Shown one piece after another: positions 6,424 to 13,110 of a DNA stretch of 13,110 nt. The notes beneath the pieces are model-generated. The model worked only from the letters and a program-made list of their open reading frames with translations. It made no database searches and was not told the origin of the DNA. A program made the translations under genes and the position numbers. This DNA comes from Microcoleus asticus IPMA8 (GTDB taxonomy: Bacteria; Cyanobacteriota; Cyanobacteriia; Cyanobacteriales; Microcoleaceae): positions 1 to 13,110 of the forward strand of contig NZ_SRRZ01000170.1 of the NCBI RefSeq assembly GCF_013179805.1, read 5' to 3'. Position 1 is the stretch's first letter. Every line of letters starts with the position of its first letter.

Positions 6424-7431
6424 TTATGCAGAGCGGCCCGCACCAGCCGCAGCACCCATTTGAGCCCCGTCAGCCAATCCCACCAACTTAGCACTCAACT
6501 CCCACATCCGCTCGCCTTTTTCATCATCGCGGGCCTGGGGAGAAACCTTCTGCACAAAAGACTTACCATCTTTTTTCTGGCGATTTCCCCAACTCCAATA
6601 AGCCCCAGATTGCTTGTATTCTGGATCGGCAACCACCATCGCCAGCCTTTCGCCCGCCAACTCCTGCGACACGTAACCCCCGGTGATATTCTTCTGAAAC
6701 AGCGGGAACAGCTTCTGAAACAAAGGATAGTGGTTGCGGAACAGCGGCGTATCCGCAACGCATCCCGGATAAAGCGAAGTGAAAGTAATCCCCGTGGATT
6801 CATGAAAGCGGCGGTGCAATTCCCGCATCGTCAGCACGTTGCAAACTTTGCTATCTTTGTAAGCCTTGACCGGTTCAAACTTCTTGCCGTCAACCATCGA
6901 AATCGGATCTTTGAAACCCGCTTCAAAACCTTCAAACTTGCCCAAATCCGGGCGCGGCGGAATCTTCCCGCCCAACTCGTCTGGATTGTGAGTCACTGTT
7001 CCCAAAATAACGATTCTCGCATCGTTATAGTAGGAAGGCTTCATATTTTCCATCATCAGGTTGCACAGCAGGAAATGACCCAGGTGATTGGTAGTCATCG
7101 TCAACTCGTAACCCTCCGGGCTCCGCAGCGGTTCCTTAATCAAAGGCATATAAATGGCGGCGTTACACACCAAAGCGTCCAGAGGCCTGCCGCTTGCCTT
7201 AAAAGCCCGAGCAAACTGGCGCACGCTGTCCAAATCGCCCAAGTCAATCTGCATGATGGAGAAACTGCCTTCAGGTATGCCCAACTCTTGGGCGGCGTCT
7301 CCGGCTTTCCGCACGTCCCGACAGGCCATGACTACGTGCCATCCTTTGTCTGCGAGAGCTTTCGCGCCGTACAAACCGACGCCGGAGGAAGCGCCGGTGA
7401 TAATAACCGTTGATTTATGATTTTGTGCCAT
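6424..7431 (-). CDS. por: light-dependent protochlorophyllide oxidoreductase (LPOR)
   Basis: This 335-residue short-chain dehydrogenase uses NADPH and light to reduce ring D of protochlorophyllide to chlorophyllide, the penultimate step of chlorophyll a synthesis, at or near the thylakoid membrane. The N-terminal dinucleotide motif is TGASSGVGLYGAKAL (residues 12-26), NAA is at 90-92, and the catalytic pair Y191-xxx-K195 lies in KAYKDSK. The LPOR signature TSLYPGCVADTPLFRNHYPLFQ (split here as TSLYPGCVADTP from 218 and LFRNHYPLFQ from 230) contains the conserved Cys224, and the C-terminus has the family's WELSAKLVGLA. About 15 extra residues rich in Ala and Gly follow that usual end. The ATG at 7431 gives the standard N-terminus. 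The gene stands alone 259 bp after the ene-reductase gene. Identity is very secure. Confidence 0.97.
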   Translation of the reverse strand: MAQNHKSTVIITGASSGVGLYGAKALADKGWHVVMACRDVRKAGDAAQELGIPEGSFSIMQIDLGDLDSVRQFARAFKASGRPLDALVCNAAIYMPLIKEPLRSPEGYELTMTTNHLGHFLLCNLMMENMKPSYYNDARIVILGTVTHNPDELGGKIPPRPDLGKFEGFEAGFKDPISMVDGKKFEPVKAYKDSKVCNVLTMRELHRRFHESTGITFTSLYPGCVADTPLFRNHYPLFQKLFPLFQKNITGGYVSQELAGERLAMVVADPEYKQSGAYWSWGNRQKKDGKSFVQKVSPQARDDEKGERMWELSAKLVGLADGAQMGAAAGAGRSA

Positions 7432-7690
7432 CTTGTTAAAAGCGCTTCCGCTATTGATTATTTTCAGGCACTCAAAAGCTGAGCTAGCAGCTCTAATTTT
7501 TTGAAGTACCCTATGGTTATTAGGATATGGGGAAATGTTCTCGATCTCAACCGGCGATGAAAATTAAATATCGCTCCAACTCCCGCTCCTACTTTTGTGA
7601 ATTAACCATAAATCCTGTTGGGGCGAGTTCACCATTATCTATGATTCACATACTCGGTATTGATAAACCCGCCCCAACCAACCAACTCAA
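7432..7690. other. 259-bp spacer upstream of por with an inverted repeat
   Basis: It must hold the por promoter (minus strand), but I see no unambiguous elements. GTTGGGGCGAGTT (7617-7629) and AACCCGCCCCAAC (7666-7678) form a 13-bp inverted repeat with one mismatch and a 36-nt loop, just downstream of the ene-reductase stop. There is no T-run, so it looks more like a dispersed GGGGCGGGTT-type repeat than an intrinsic terminator. Confidence 0.5.
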
Positions 7691-8809
7691 CTAAGAAATA
7701 GCTGCCGGTTCCTGATACCTAGGGAAATCGATATAACCTTCAGGCCCAAAAGAATACCAGACGCCCACTTCAGCCTGCGGATTGAGCGGCCAACCATTAG
7801 TAAAACGCTCTACCAAATCGGGATTGCTGATAAAATCCCGACCAAAAGCAATTAAATCCGCAACTTTGCTGTTCAGGGCCGTTTCAGCCTGTTCTTGAGT
7901 ATATCCGCAGTTGCCGACGAGCGGCCCTGCAAACACATCGCGAAACTCACTTATCATCATCGGCGTTCCCAATTCGTGAAAGCCAAAAGCCAGACCGTCC
8001 ACCAAGTGAAGGTAAGCTAAATCATAGGCATTTAACTGGCCCGCAAAATACAGAAAATCTTCTCGATATTCTGGAGAACCCATATCATTGTAAACACCAT
8101 TGGGAGAAAGTCTAACTCCCACTCTGTTTGCGGGAAATACTGTGATAATCGCCTCTACAATTTCCTTAAGAAAACGGTAACGGTTTTCAACTGTGCCACC
8201 ATAGGAATCAGTGCGGTGATTGGTTCTGGTTTGGAGGAACGTGTCAATGAGATAGCCGTTAGCCGCGTGAATTTCTACACCGTCAAAACCTGCTATTTTT
8301 GCCCGTTCAGCAGCCTTGCGATAATCTTCTACAACGATCGATATTTCAGCCGTTTCTAGAGCGCGGGGAGTTTCGTAGGGTTGTTTGCCTAAAGGGGTAT
8401 GAATGCCTTCTCCGTTTATTTTGATGGCAGACGCTGCAACTGGTAATTGATTGTTTTCATGAAAATTGCTGTGGGAAGCCCGCCCGCAGTGCCAAAGCTG
8501 CATGAAAATCGGCGTTTCGCGGGCATGAACCGCAGTCACAACTTGTTTCCAAGCTTCGCCTTGCTCGTCTGAATAAATACCGGGCGTATTGAGCCAACCA
8601 TTAGCTTGAGTAGAAACCACCGTAGCTTCTGTAATGATTAAACCAGCGGAGGCTCGCTGAGTGTAATACTCTGCCATCAAGGCGTTGGGCATCCGCGCTT
8701 CACCGGCTCTGGAGCGCGTCAGGGGTGCCATGACTACCCGGTTTTTTAATGCTAAATCTCCGAGTTTGAAGGAACTGAGCAGCAGGGGAGAAGTGGTTTG
8801 AGCAGTCAT
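7691..8809 (-). CDS. Old Yellow Enzyme-family NAD(P)H:flavin ene-reductase
   Basis: This 372-residue FMN-binding TIM-barrel protein is of the NemA/OYE type and reduces activated C=C bonds (enones, maleimides, nitro-compounds) with NAD(P)H in the cytosol. Visible features are the N-terminal LKNRVVMAPLTRSRAG (21-36), the substrate-binding H181 and N184 in EIHAANGYLIDTFL, the family stretch TDSYGGTVENRYRF (200-213), and the phosphate-binding FGRDFISNPDL near the C-terminus. Length is normal for the classical OYE group (about 360-370). The ATG at 8809 has no obvious Shine-Dalgarno. The natural substrate cannot be told. NemA-like enzymes are often linked to electrophile or oxidative stress, and a repeated TAACAG motif lies upstream. 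The following por gene is on the same strand but 259 bp away, so co-transcription is uncertain. Confidence 0.95.
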   Translation of the reverse strand: MTAQTTSPLLLSSFKLGDLALKNRVVMAPLTRSRAGEARMPNALMAEYYTQRASAGLIITEATVVSTQANGWLNTPGIYSDEQGEAWKQVVTAVHARETPIFMQLWHCGRASHSNFHENNQLPVAASAIKINGEGIHTPLGKQPYETPRALETAEISIVVEDYRKAAERAKIAGFDGVEIHAANGYLIDTFLQTRTNHRTDSYGGTVENRYRFLKEIVEAIITVFPANRVGVRLSPNGVYNDMGSPEYREDFLYFAGQLNAYDLAYLHLVDGLAFGFHELGTPMMISEFRDVFAGPLVGNCGYTQEQAETALNSKVADLIAFGRDFISNPDLVERFTNGWPLNPQAEVGVWYSFGPEGYIDFPRYQEPAAIS

Positions 8810-8855
8810 AATCTTGAGGTTTTATCAACTGAAAAATGAGGGAAATCACTTAGCG

Positions 8856-8875
8856 GTTAACTGTTACCTGTTAAC
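8856..8875. promoter_or_regulatory. GTTAAC repeat cluster upstream of the ene-reductase gene
   Basis: GTTAAC occurs at 8856-8861 and 8870-8875 with GTTAC between. On the minus strand this reads GTTAACAGGTAACAGTTAAC, three spaced TAAC words about 47-66 bp upstream of the ATG. It could be an operator for a redox or electrophile-responsive regulator. No -10 assignment is attempted. Confidence 0.3.
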
Positions 8876-9006
8876 ATAATTAAGGTGATATCCTCCGCAC
8901 GAATTGTCGGGGGACAAGCTTAATATAACTTGAATCCATCACCCGGAATGCTAACGGCATCACATATTCACGATCGATTATCGCTCGTTGCCCGATCGCC
9001 CTCAGC

Positions 9007-10734
9007 TTAAAATGGTGTTTCTGCCTTTAGGTATAGCGTTTCTCCCAACTGCGGATGCTCAAAGGAAAGTTCCCGCGCGTGCAAGTGTAGCCGGTTCGCA
9101 GCAGCCCGACATCCGTACAGTCGATCGCCCAAAATCGGTATTCCCAACCCTCTAACATCCGCTGCATGAACCCTCAATTGATGCGTGCGTCCCGTCAGCG
9201 GCAAAAACTCGACGCGATCGCAATTTCCCTCTTTCGCCATTACCTGAAAGCGAGTAACGCTGGGCTTTCCGCACTCCCAATTGACTTGCTGGTAAGGGCG
9301 ATTTTCTGGATCGCCCCAAAGTGGGAGATCGATCGTCCCCGCATCAATTTTTACAGTACCGGAAAGCACCGCTTCATAAACTTTTTGAACCTGCTTTGTT
9401 TCAAATTGCTGCCTGAGTTGACTGCTAGTTTCTTTGTCCCGCGACAATAGCAAAATACCCGATGTTTCCCAATCTAAACGATGCACCGCAGTCAAATCCA
9501 AACTATCAGGCAACAAGTTACGCAAACGACTAAAAATACTATCTTGATTTTCTAAATAACGACCTGGAACTGACAGTAACCCAGAGGGCTTATTGACGGC
9601 AATCAACCATTTGTCTTCATAAATAATCGGTAGCATTTGCGTAACGGGCAAGATGCCCGTTCCACAATAAAAATTATTGCTTGTGGGGTGGGCTTCTAGC
9701 CCGCCCGTCACACCCTCATTTATATTAGAAACAGTCCGATTGTGAGCCAATCCTGACAGCAAAAAACCCATCAACGGCTGACACCGATCGCCACAAGCGC
9801 CATAAAATTCTCCCTGTATCTTATCCCCCGATGGCGGCCCCCACCAAAACTCAGCCATTGCCAGCGGTTTCAGATTGTTTACTGCCGCGCAGTGGAGCAA
9901 TTTTGGCGCGCAGCAGTCGCCGGTGCCCGTGGGAATAGAATTAGTTGGCATCAATGAAGAGATCGATCGCGATTTACCCAAAAAATTCACCAGAGTGTAA
10001 GCCGCGTGCATTTGCGTCTGAAGTTCGCGGGAAAGTTCTTTTCGCCGCTGTTTCAGCGCCCGCATCCGCCCGTCTGCAGCTTCAATTAATTGTTTTAGCG
10101 GCTGCAAAGTTTCATCTCGCTGCCGTTTCAAGTGCCTGCGTTCAATTCCCTCCAAGCGGCTTTCTTGATTCAGTTGTTCGAGGGCAATTTCTAGTGTTTC
10201 TGTGGCGAGGGTTTGACACAGTAACTGGCGTTTTTCGTCTCGCTGCTGCTTGCAATTGCGCTGCCGATCGCTCAAAACTTGCAATTGCACTTCAAACTCC
10301 CGAAATAAGGCTTCATACTCTTGTCGCTGCGGGAGTTGATTCAGTGCAATAAGTTCCTGTTTCATCGCCTCCAATTGAGTTAACGTGCGGGCTTCCTCGA
10401 AAGCAACTCGATCTCGTCCCGGAATCGGTGGCACCCAGCCTTCAACAATGCTGCAACCATTCAGCAGCCCGGAAAATGCTTTGAGTATCCCCTGCTCCCC
10501 CGAAGCCATCTCCACCAGCAATATGCCGTACATCTTCCCTTCGCGAGCGTAGGAATCGTCAGCAGCAAGGTACTGCATCAAACCCCGGGCGAGATCCTCG
10601 GACATTCTAGTGCGCGGCAGTCTCACCAGCTCGCCACTTTGAGGACAACGACCTTCGTACCAATAATTGGGGTGCGAGTCGATCGACCCCGAATCACAGT
10701 CCGTGAAATCTAAAAGCGCGTGCAACTCTAACAT
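9007..10734 (-). CDS. RluA-family pseudouridine synthase with long N-terminal region
   Basis: The C-terminal part (about 368-575) is a full RluA/RsuA-type pseudouridine synthase, which isomerises uridine in rRNA or tRNA. It shows the opening IIYEDKWLIAVNKPSGLLSVPG (from 370), the catalytic motif HRLDWETSG with Asp421, and the late motif LTGRTHQLRVHA. The first 340 residues hold a mixed region (1-110, with GKMYGILLVEMASG), a long coiled coil (about 110-242), and a conserved-looking stretch (about 270-330, with CAPKLLHCA and EFWWGPPSGDKIQGEFYGAC). I recall this two-part build from long RluA homologues of about 550 aa in other bacteria, so the fusion is probably genuine. Residues 341-365 are encoded by a copy of the palindromic repeat, sitting exactly in the linker between the two parts. 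The target nucleotide is unknown. Confidence 0.92.
   Translation of the reverse strand: MLELHALLDFTDCDSGSIDSHPNYWYEGRCPQSGELVRLPRTRMSEDLARGLMQYLAADDSYAREGKMYGILLVEMASGEQGILKAFSGLLNGCSIVEGWVPPIPGRDRVAFEEARTLTQLEAMKQELIALNQLPQRQEYEALFREFEVQLQVLSDRQRNCKQQRDEKRQLLCQTLATETLEIALEQLNQESRLEGIERRHLKRQRDETLQPLKQLIEAADGRMRALKQRRKELSRELQTQMHAAYTLVNFLGKSRSISSLMPTNSIPTGTGDCCAPKLLHCAAVNNLKPLAMAEFWWGPPSGDKIQGEFYGACGDRCQPLMGFLLSGLAHNRTVSNINEGVTGGLEAHPTSNNFYCGTGILPVTQMLPIIYEDKWLIAVNKPSGLLSVPGRYLENQDSIFSRLRNLLPDSLDLTAVHRLDWETSGILLLSRDKETSSQLRQQFETKQVQKVYEAVLSGTVKIDAGTIDLPLWGDPENRPYQQVNWECGKPSVTRFQVMAKEGNCDRVEFLPLTGRTHQLRVHAADVRGLGIPILGDRLYGCRAAANRLHLHARELSFEHPQLGETLYLKAETPF
9641..9713. repeat. CGTGILPV-type palindromic repeat inside the RluA-family gene
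   Basis: CGGGCAAGATGCCCG (9645-9659) followed by TTCCACAA matches the left inner arm of the repeat at 6140-6252. The right half, TTGTGGGGTGGGCTTCTAGC (9681-9700) plus CCGCCCGTCAC, is an imperfect inverse. The outer ATCTTGCAC ends are absent, so this is a shorter subtype. The minus-strand reading frame gives EGVTGGLEAHPT, then FYCGTGILPVT, in frame with the enzyme. Confidence 0.75.
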
Positions 10735-11238
10735 CTTAAATTTGGTTTTAAACCTGAATTAGGACATATCTGTTTGTGTCTTGACCCCGCCCAAAAACGG
10801 ATACAAGTTTCCGACACTCGTCGTGGAGAGATCAAAATTTTAGACTCTGGTTCAAGCTCCCAGATTCATCTGTGGAGTCAATCGATTTTAGATTTTAGAT
10901 TTTAGATTTTCGATTGAAGCATTGACCCCACGGATAAATTCGGAGGCTCCTTTATCGGATACAGGTTTTTTATTTCTGGACGGATGAATCCGGGGGCTTG
11001 TATCCTGGATGCTTTCGGTCAATCGAAAATCGAAAATCGACTGACCGTATTTTATAGCGGTATACGCAAACTGGGAGCGCTGCATAATTTTATACATTGC
11101 AGTTAAGTAAACATAATTTGTCGCAGGAGGCCTGATATGCTAAATTTGTCTCAAAACAGCAGCGAGTTAAGAAAAGCATAAGTTAATATATAAGACCGCC
11201 AGCTTGTTATCCCACTAAATTTTTTATGTGCAAGGCGT
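10735..11238. other. 504-bp gene-free region with composite repeat
   Basis: This separates the divergently oriented RluA-family and TPR genes and should hold promoters for both. Its centre (10882-11044) is a composite repeat, listed separately. Between 11100 and 11238 an AT-rich stretch (AGTTAATATATAAGACC near 11181) could be the TPR promoter, but no clear -35 is seen. A minus-strand frame of 69 codons (11097-10888) reads through the repeat and I do not regard it as a gene. Confidence 0.55.
10882..11044. repeat. composite repeat with TTTTAGA tandem, inverted ends and internal direct repeat
   Basis: The left side has a tandem GATTTTA run ending TTTTCGATTGA (10882-10917). The right side TCAATCGAAAATCGAAAATC (11019-11038) is its near-inverse. 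Between them, CGGATAAATTCGGAGGCTCC (10931-10950) and CGGATGAATCCGGGGGCTTG (10981-11000) are imperfect direct repeats, each followed by a TATC word. Together this looks like a small non-autonomous or REP-like element of about 160 bp. Confidence 0.6.
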
Positions 11239-12921
11239 ATGCCAGACCTCTCGACTTCGGCTACAGAAAACTCCTCAAACCCCCAACCAGCACTGCTGCC
11301 GCCGATTTTTAGAGCTTTTGCAGCATTTCCAGATTACGATCGGGGCAATAGATTGTACGCATCGGGAAGGTACGAAGCGGCAATCATTTGCTACGCAAAA
11401 GCGGTTCAAATTAACCCGGACGGGGCCCGGGCGTGGCTAAATTTGGGCAAAGCTTACAAGCAACTGCACTCCTACGCAGAAACCGTAGTCTGCGCCGATC
11501 GAGCTATTGCAATTAATCCCGAAGAATATTGGGCTTGGATGCTGCGCGGGAGTGCACTGTTAAGTTTGCAGAATCACTCAGAAGCGATCGTAGCTTTAGA
11601 CAAAGCAATTCAAATCAATCCAGAAAAGCACGAAGCTTGGTATCAGCGGGGCAGAGTATTAGAGGAATTGCAGCAGTGGGATGCAGCAGCAAGCTGTTAC
11701 AAAAGAGCAACCCAAATTCATCCGAATTTGCCCGCGATGTGGTGCCGGCAAGGCAACGCGTTGCTGCAAGCTGAGCGCTACCCTGATGCTGTGGCGGCTT
11801 ACGAGCGCGCGCTGAAACTCGTCTCGACTAATGGGGAAGCTTGGCTGAACCGAGGTTTGGCTTTGATGAAGGCGGAACGCTACGCTGAAGCTGTAACTTC
11901 TTACGATCGCGCCATTCAACTGAAACCGCAAAATAGTCTGGCTTGGTTCAATCGGGGTATTGCTTCAGCAAAATTGCACAAATATGCAGAAGCCGTGACA
12001 GCTTACGATCGCGTACTGCAAATGCAGCCCAACGACTGCGAAGCTTGGTTCTATAAAGGAATGGCCCTCCAATACCAGTGGCCAGATGCAGCAATTGCTT
12101 GTTTCGATCGGGCAATTAAAATTAATCCTTTTTATGCCGAAGCATGGATCGGGCGCGGTCAAACACTGTCAGAATCGAGAGATTTTGAAGGGGCGATCGC
12201 TGCTTTTGACAAAGCCATTCAAATTAATCCGAATTTCCCCGAAGCTTGGCTGGGTAGAGGCATCGCCCTGGCAGGATTAGAACGCTACAAAGAGGCTATT
12301 ATCGCTTACAGCAATGCCCTACAAATTGAAGGTAATTTTCTAGAAGCTTGGAATTTGCGAGGCGAAGCTCTGGAAAAATTGCAGCAATACGAAGAGGCTA
12401 TCGCCTGTTTTGATAAAGTAATCTCTCTGAGTTCGGAAGCAGAAATTACATCAAAAGTAGGGTTGCAGCAAGGTGCGGCGCTGGAAAAATTGCAGCGTTA
12501 CGAAGAAGCCGTCGCAGCTTACAACCGCGTAATTAAAATTGTGCCAGACAATTTTGAAGCGTGGTTGAAACGCGGCAACGCTTTCTCAAATTTGCAGCAG
12601 TACGAACAAGCTCTAGCATCATACGATCGAGCAATTACTATCTGGCCCGACAGCTATCAAGGCTGGGTGCAGCGAGGTTTAATCCTGGAGAAAATGCAGC
12701 GCTATTCCGAAGCACTCGTCGCTTTTGACCAAGTGATTCAACTCAAGCCCGACAACTGGGAAGCTTGGGCGCAGCGCGGCGACGTTTTGCAAAAATTGCA
12801 GCGGACTCAAGATGCCATTACCTCTTACGGAGTCGCCCTGGAAATCAAACCAGATTACTACGAAGCTCTAGTCAATCGAGAAGAATTGAGACTGAAGGGC
12901 GCGATGTCAGGAAAGTGGTAA
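11239..12921 (+). CDS. TPR-repeat protein with 15 tandem repeats
   Basis: This 560-residue protein is almost entirely tetratricopeptide repeats, which form a right-handed superhelix that binds other proteins or peptides. A short Ser/Pro-rich lead (1-29) has no signal peptide or membrane segment, so it is probably cytosolic. I count 15 repeats from about residue 30 to 540, nearly all 34 residues with the pattern EAWxxRGxAL, then YxEAIxxYDRAIQINP. Repeat 8 (267-299) is 33 residues, and repeat 11 (368-405) carries about four extra residues. The last 20 residues are a degenerate half repeat and tail. No catalytic domain is attached. Such stand-alone TPR scaffolds are numerous in filamentous cyanobacteria and serve photosystem assembly, pili or signalling; nothing here points to one of these. 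The ATG at 11239 has a close AAGG (11232-11235). The gene is monocistronic. Confidence 0.95.
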   Translation: MPDLSTSATENSSNPQPALLPPIFRAFAAFPDYDRGNRLYASGRYEAAIICYAKAVQINPDGARAWLNLGKAYKQLHSYAETVVCADRAIAINPEEYWAWMLRGSALLSLQNHSEAIVALDKAIQINPEKHEAWYQRGRVLEELQQWDAAASCYKRATQIHPNLPAMWCRQGNALLQAERYPDAVAAYERALKLVSTNGEAWLNRGLALMKAERYAEAVTSYDRAIQLKPQNSLAWFNRGIASAKLHKYAEAVTAYDRVLQMQPNDCEAWFYKGMALQYQWPDAAIACFDRAIKINPFYAEAWIGRGQTLSESRDFEGAIAAFDKAIQINPNFPEAWLGRGIALAGLERYKEAIIAYSNALQIEGNFLEAWNLRGEALEKLQQYEEAIACFDKVISLSSEAEITSKVGLQQGAALEKLQRYEEAVAAYNRVIKIVPDNFEAWLKRGNAFSNLQQYEQALASYDRAITIWPDSYQGWVQRGLILEKMQRYSEALVAFDQVIQLKPDNWEAWAQRGDVLQKLQRTQDAITSYGVALEIKPDYYEALVNREELRLKGAMSGKW

Positions 12922-13078
12922 TGGCAGCATCCCAATGATAGCTTTCTTTCGTAGTGTTCGCTGTCAGATCGCGAAGCGAGATATATCTTCTTCGCTAGCG
13001 GGACACTCGCTGTGACATATAATACCATTTTTTTAAAGATGTGATAGACTTGTGTAAAAAGTAAAGGCGAGAATTACA
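12922..13078. other. 157-bp spacer with palindromic words and a -10-like box
   Basis: It contains GCGAAG (12971-12976) paired with CTTCGC (12990-12995) around AGATATATCT, then the phrase TAGCGGGACACTCGCTGTGA (12996-13015), which resembles a common dispersed cyanobacterial repeat. TATAAT (13018-13023) lies about 55 bp before the next gene's ATG, without a good -35. It could serve as the TPR gene's terminator region and the next gene's promoter, both unproven. Confidence 0.4.
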
Positions 13079-13110
13079 ATGTCTGGTCGTCCTCATATAA
13101 AGATTACCGA
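13079..13110 (+). CDS. start of a further gene, cut by the right edge
   Basis: An ATG at 13079 opens a frame Met-Ser-Gly-Arg-Pro-His-Ile-Lys-Ile-Thr that is still open at the window end. AAAGG (13063-13067) lies 11 nt upstream. The opening vaguely resembles the N-terminus of cyanobacterial IS630-type transposases, which begin with a similar M-x-G-x-x-x-I-x-I-x pattern, but ten codons are too few to name it. If it is a transposase, the spacer before it should contain an element end. Confidence 0.45.
   Translation, partial: MSGRPHIKIT

Noticed and set aside
6343..7413. Plus-strand open frame of 356 codons antisense to por
   Set aside because: It lies opposite a certain LPOR gene, its composition (rich in His, Arg, Gln, Ser) is typical of an antisense shadow, and no domain is recognisable.
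7481..7503. Hairpin GAGCT-AGC-AGCTC followed by a T-run, as an intrinsic terminator
   Set aside because: The stem is only 5 bp and points rightwards, where no plus-strand gene ends; probably chance.
10882..11044. CRISPR-like array from the repeated GATTTTA units
   Set aside because: The units are contiguous 7-mers without spacers, and the longer repeats occur only twice.
10888..11097. Minus-strand open frame of 69 codons
   Set aside because: It coincides with the composite repeat and its C-terminus is the translated GATTTTA tandem; no Shine-Dalgarno or domain support.

Overview
The window looks like a piece of a filamentous cyanobacterial chromosome (Microcoleus/Oscillatoria-type). The evidence is a light-dependent protochlorophyllide reductase, frequent HIP1 octamers (GCGATCGC, for example at 80-87), long TPR proteins, a two-partner-secretion outer-membrane transporter, and an interspersed palindromic repeat whose translation reads CGTGILPV. 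I recall that repeat as common in this group. Genus-level assignment is inference.

Region 1 (1-3569) is an AT-richer accessory cassette of four same-strand genes: a small unknown protein, a QueC/QatC-like PP-loop enzyme, an XRE HTH-ImmA/IrrE metallopeptidase fusion and a PIN-domain nuclease. The first two overlap, and the others follow at 44 and 19 bp. They lie behind a good sigma70-type promoter whose -35 overlaps a perfect 7+7 bp inverted repeat. A second, opposite-facing promoter and a gene start with a strong Shine-Dalgarno at 1-19 (minus) suggest a divergently controlled island that continues off the left edge. The parts are those of a defence/toxin-antitoxin module: a nucleobase-ligase-type enzyme, a protease-regulator and an RNase. 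I know no named system with exactly this set. No TGT, QueD/E/F, CD-NTase, QatA or QatD gene is visible.

Region 2 (3644-10734, all minus strand) holds more GC-rich, core-like genes: a TpsB/FhaC-type transporter, LPOR (por), an Old Yellow Enzyme-family ene-reductase and an RluA-family pseudouridine synthase with a long N-terminal coiled-coil region. A hairpin repeat family occurs three times here, once intergenic (6140-6252) and twice in frame inside genes (TpsB 5400-5512; RluA-type 9641-9713).

Region 3 (10735-13110) has a composite repeat in a 504-bp gene-free stretch, a 15-repeat TPR protein on the plus strand, a small repeat-like spacer, and the first codons of another plus-strand gene cut by the window end. 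No tRNA, rRNA or CRISPR array was seen.
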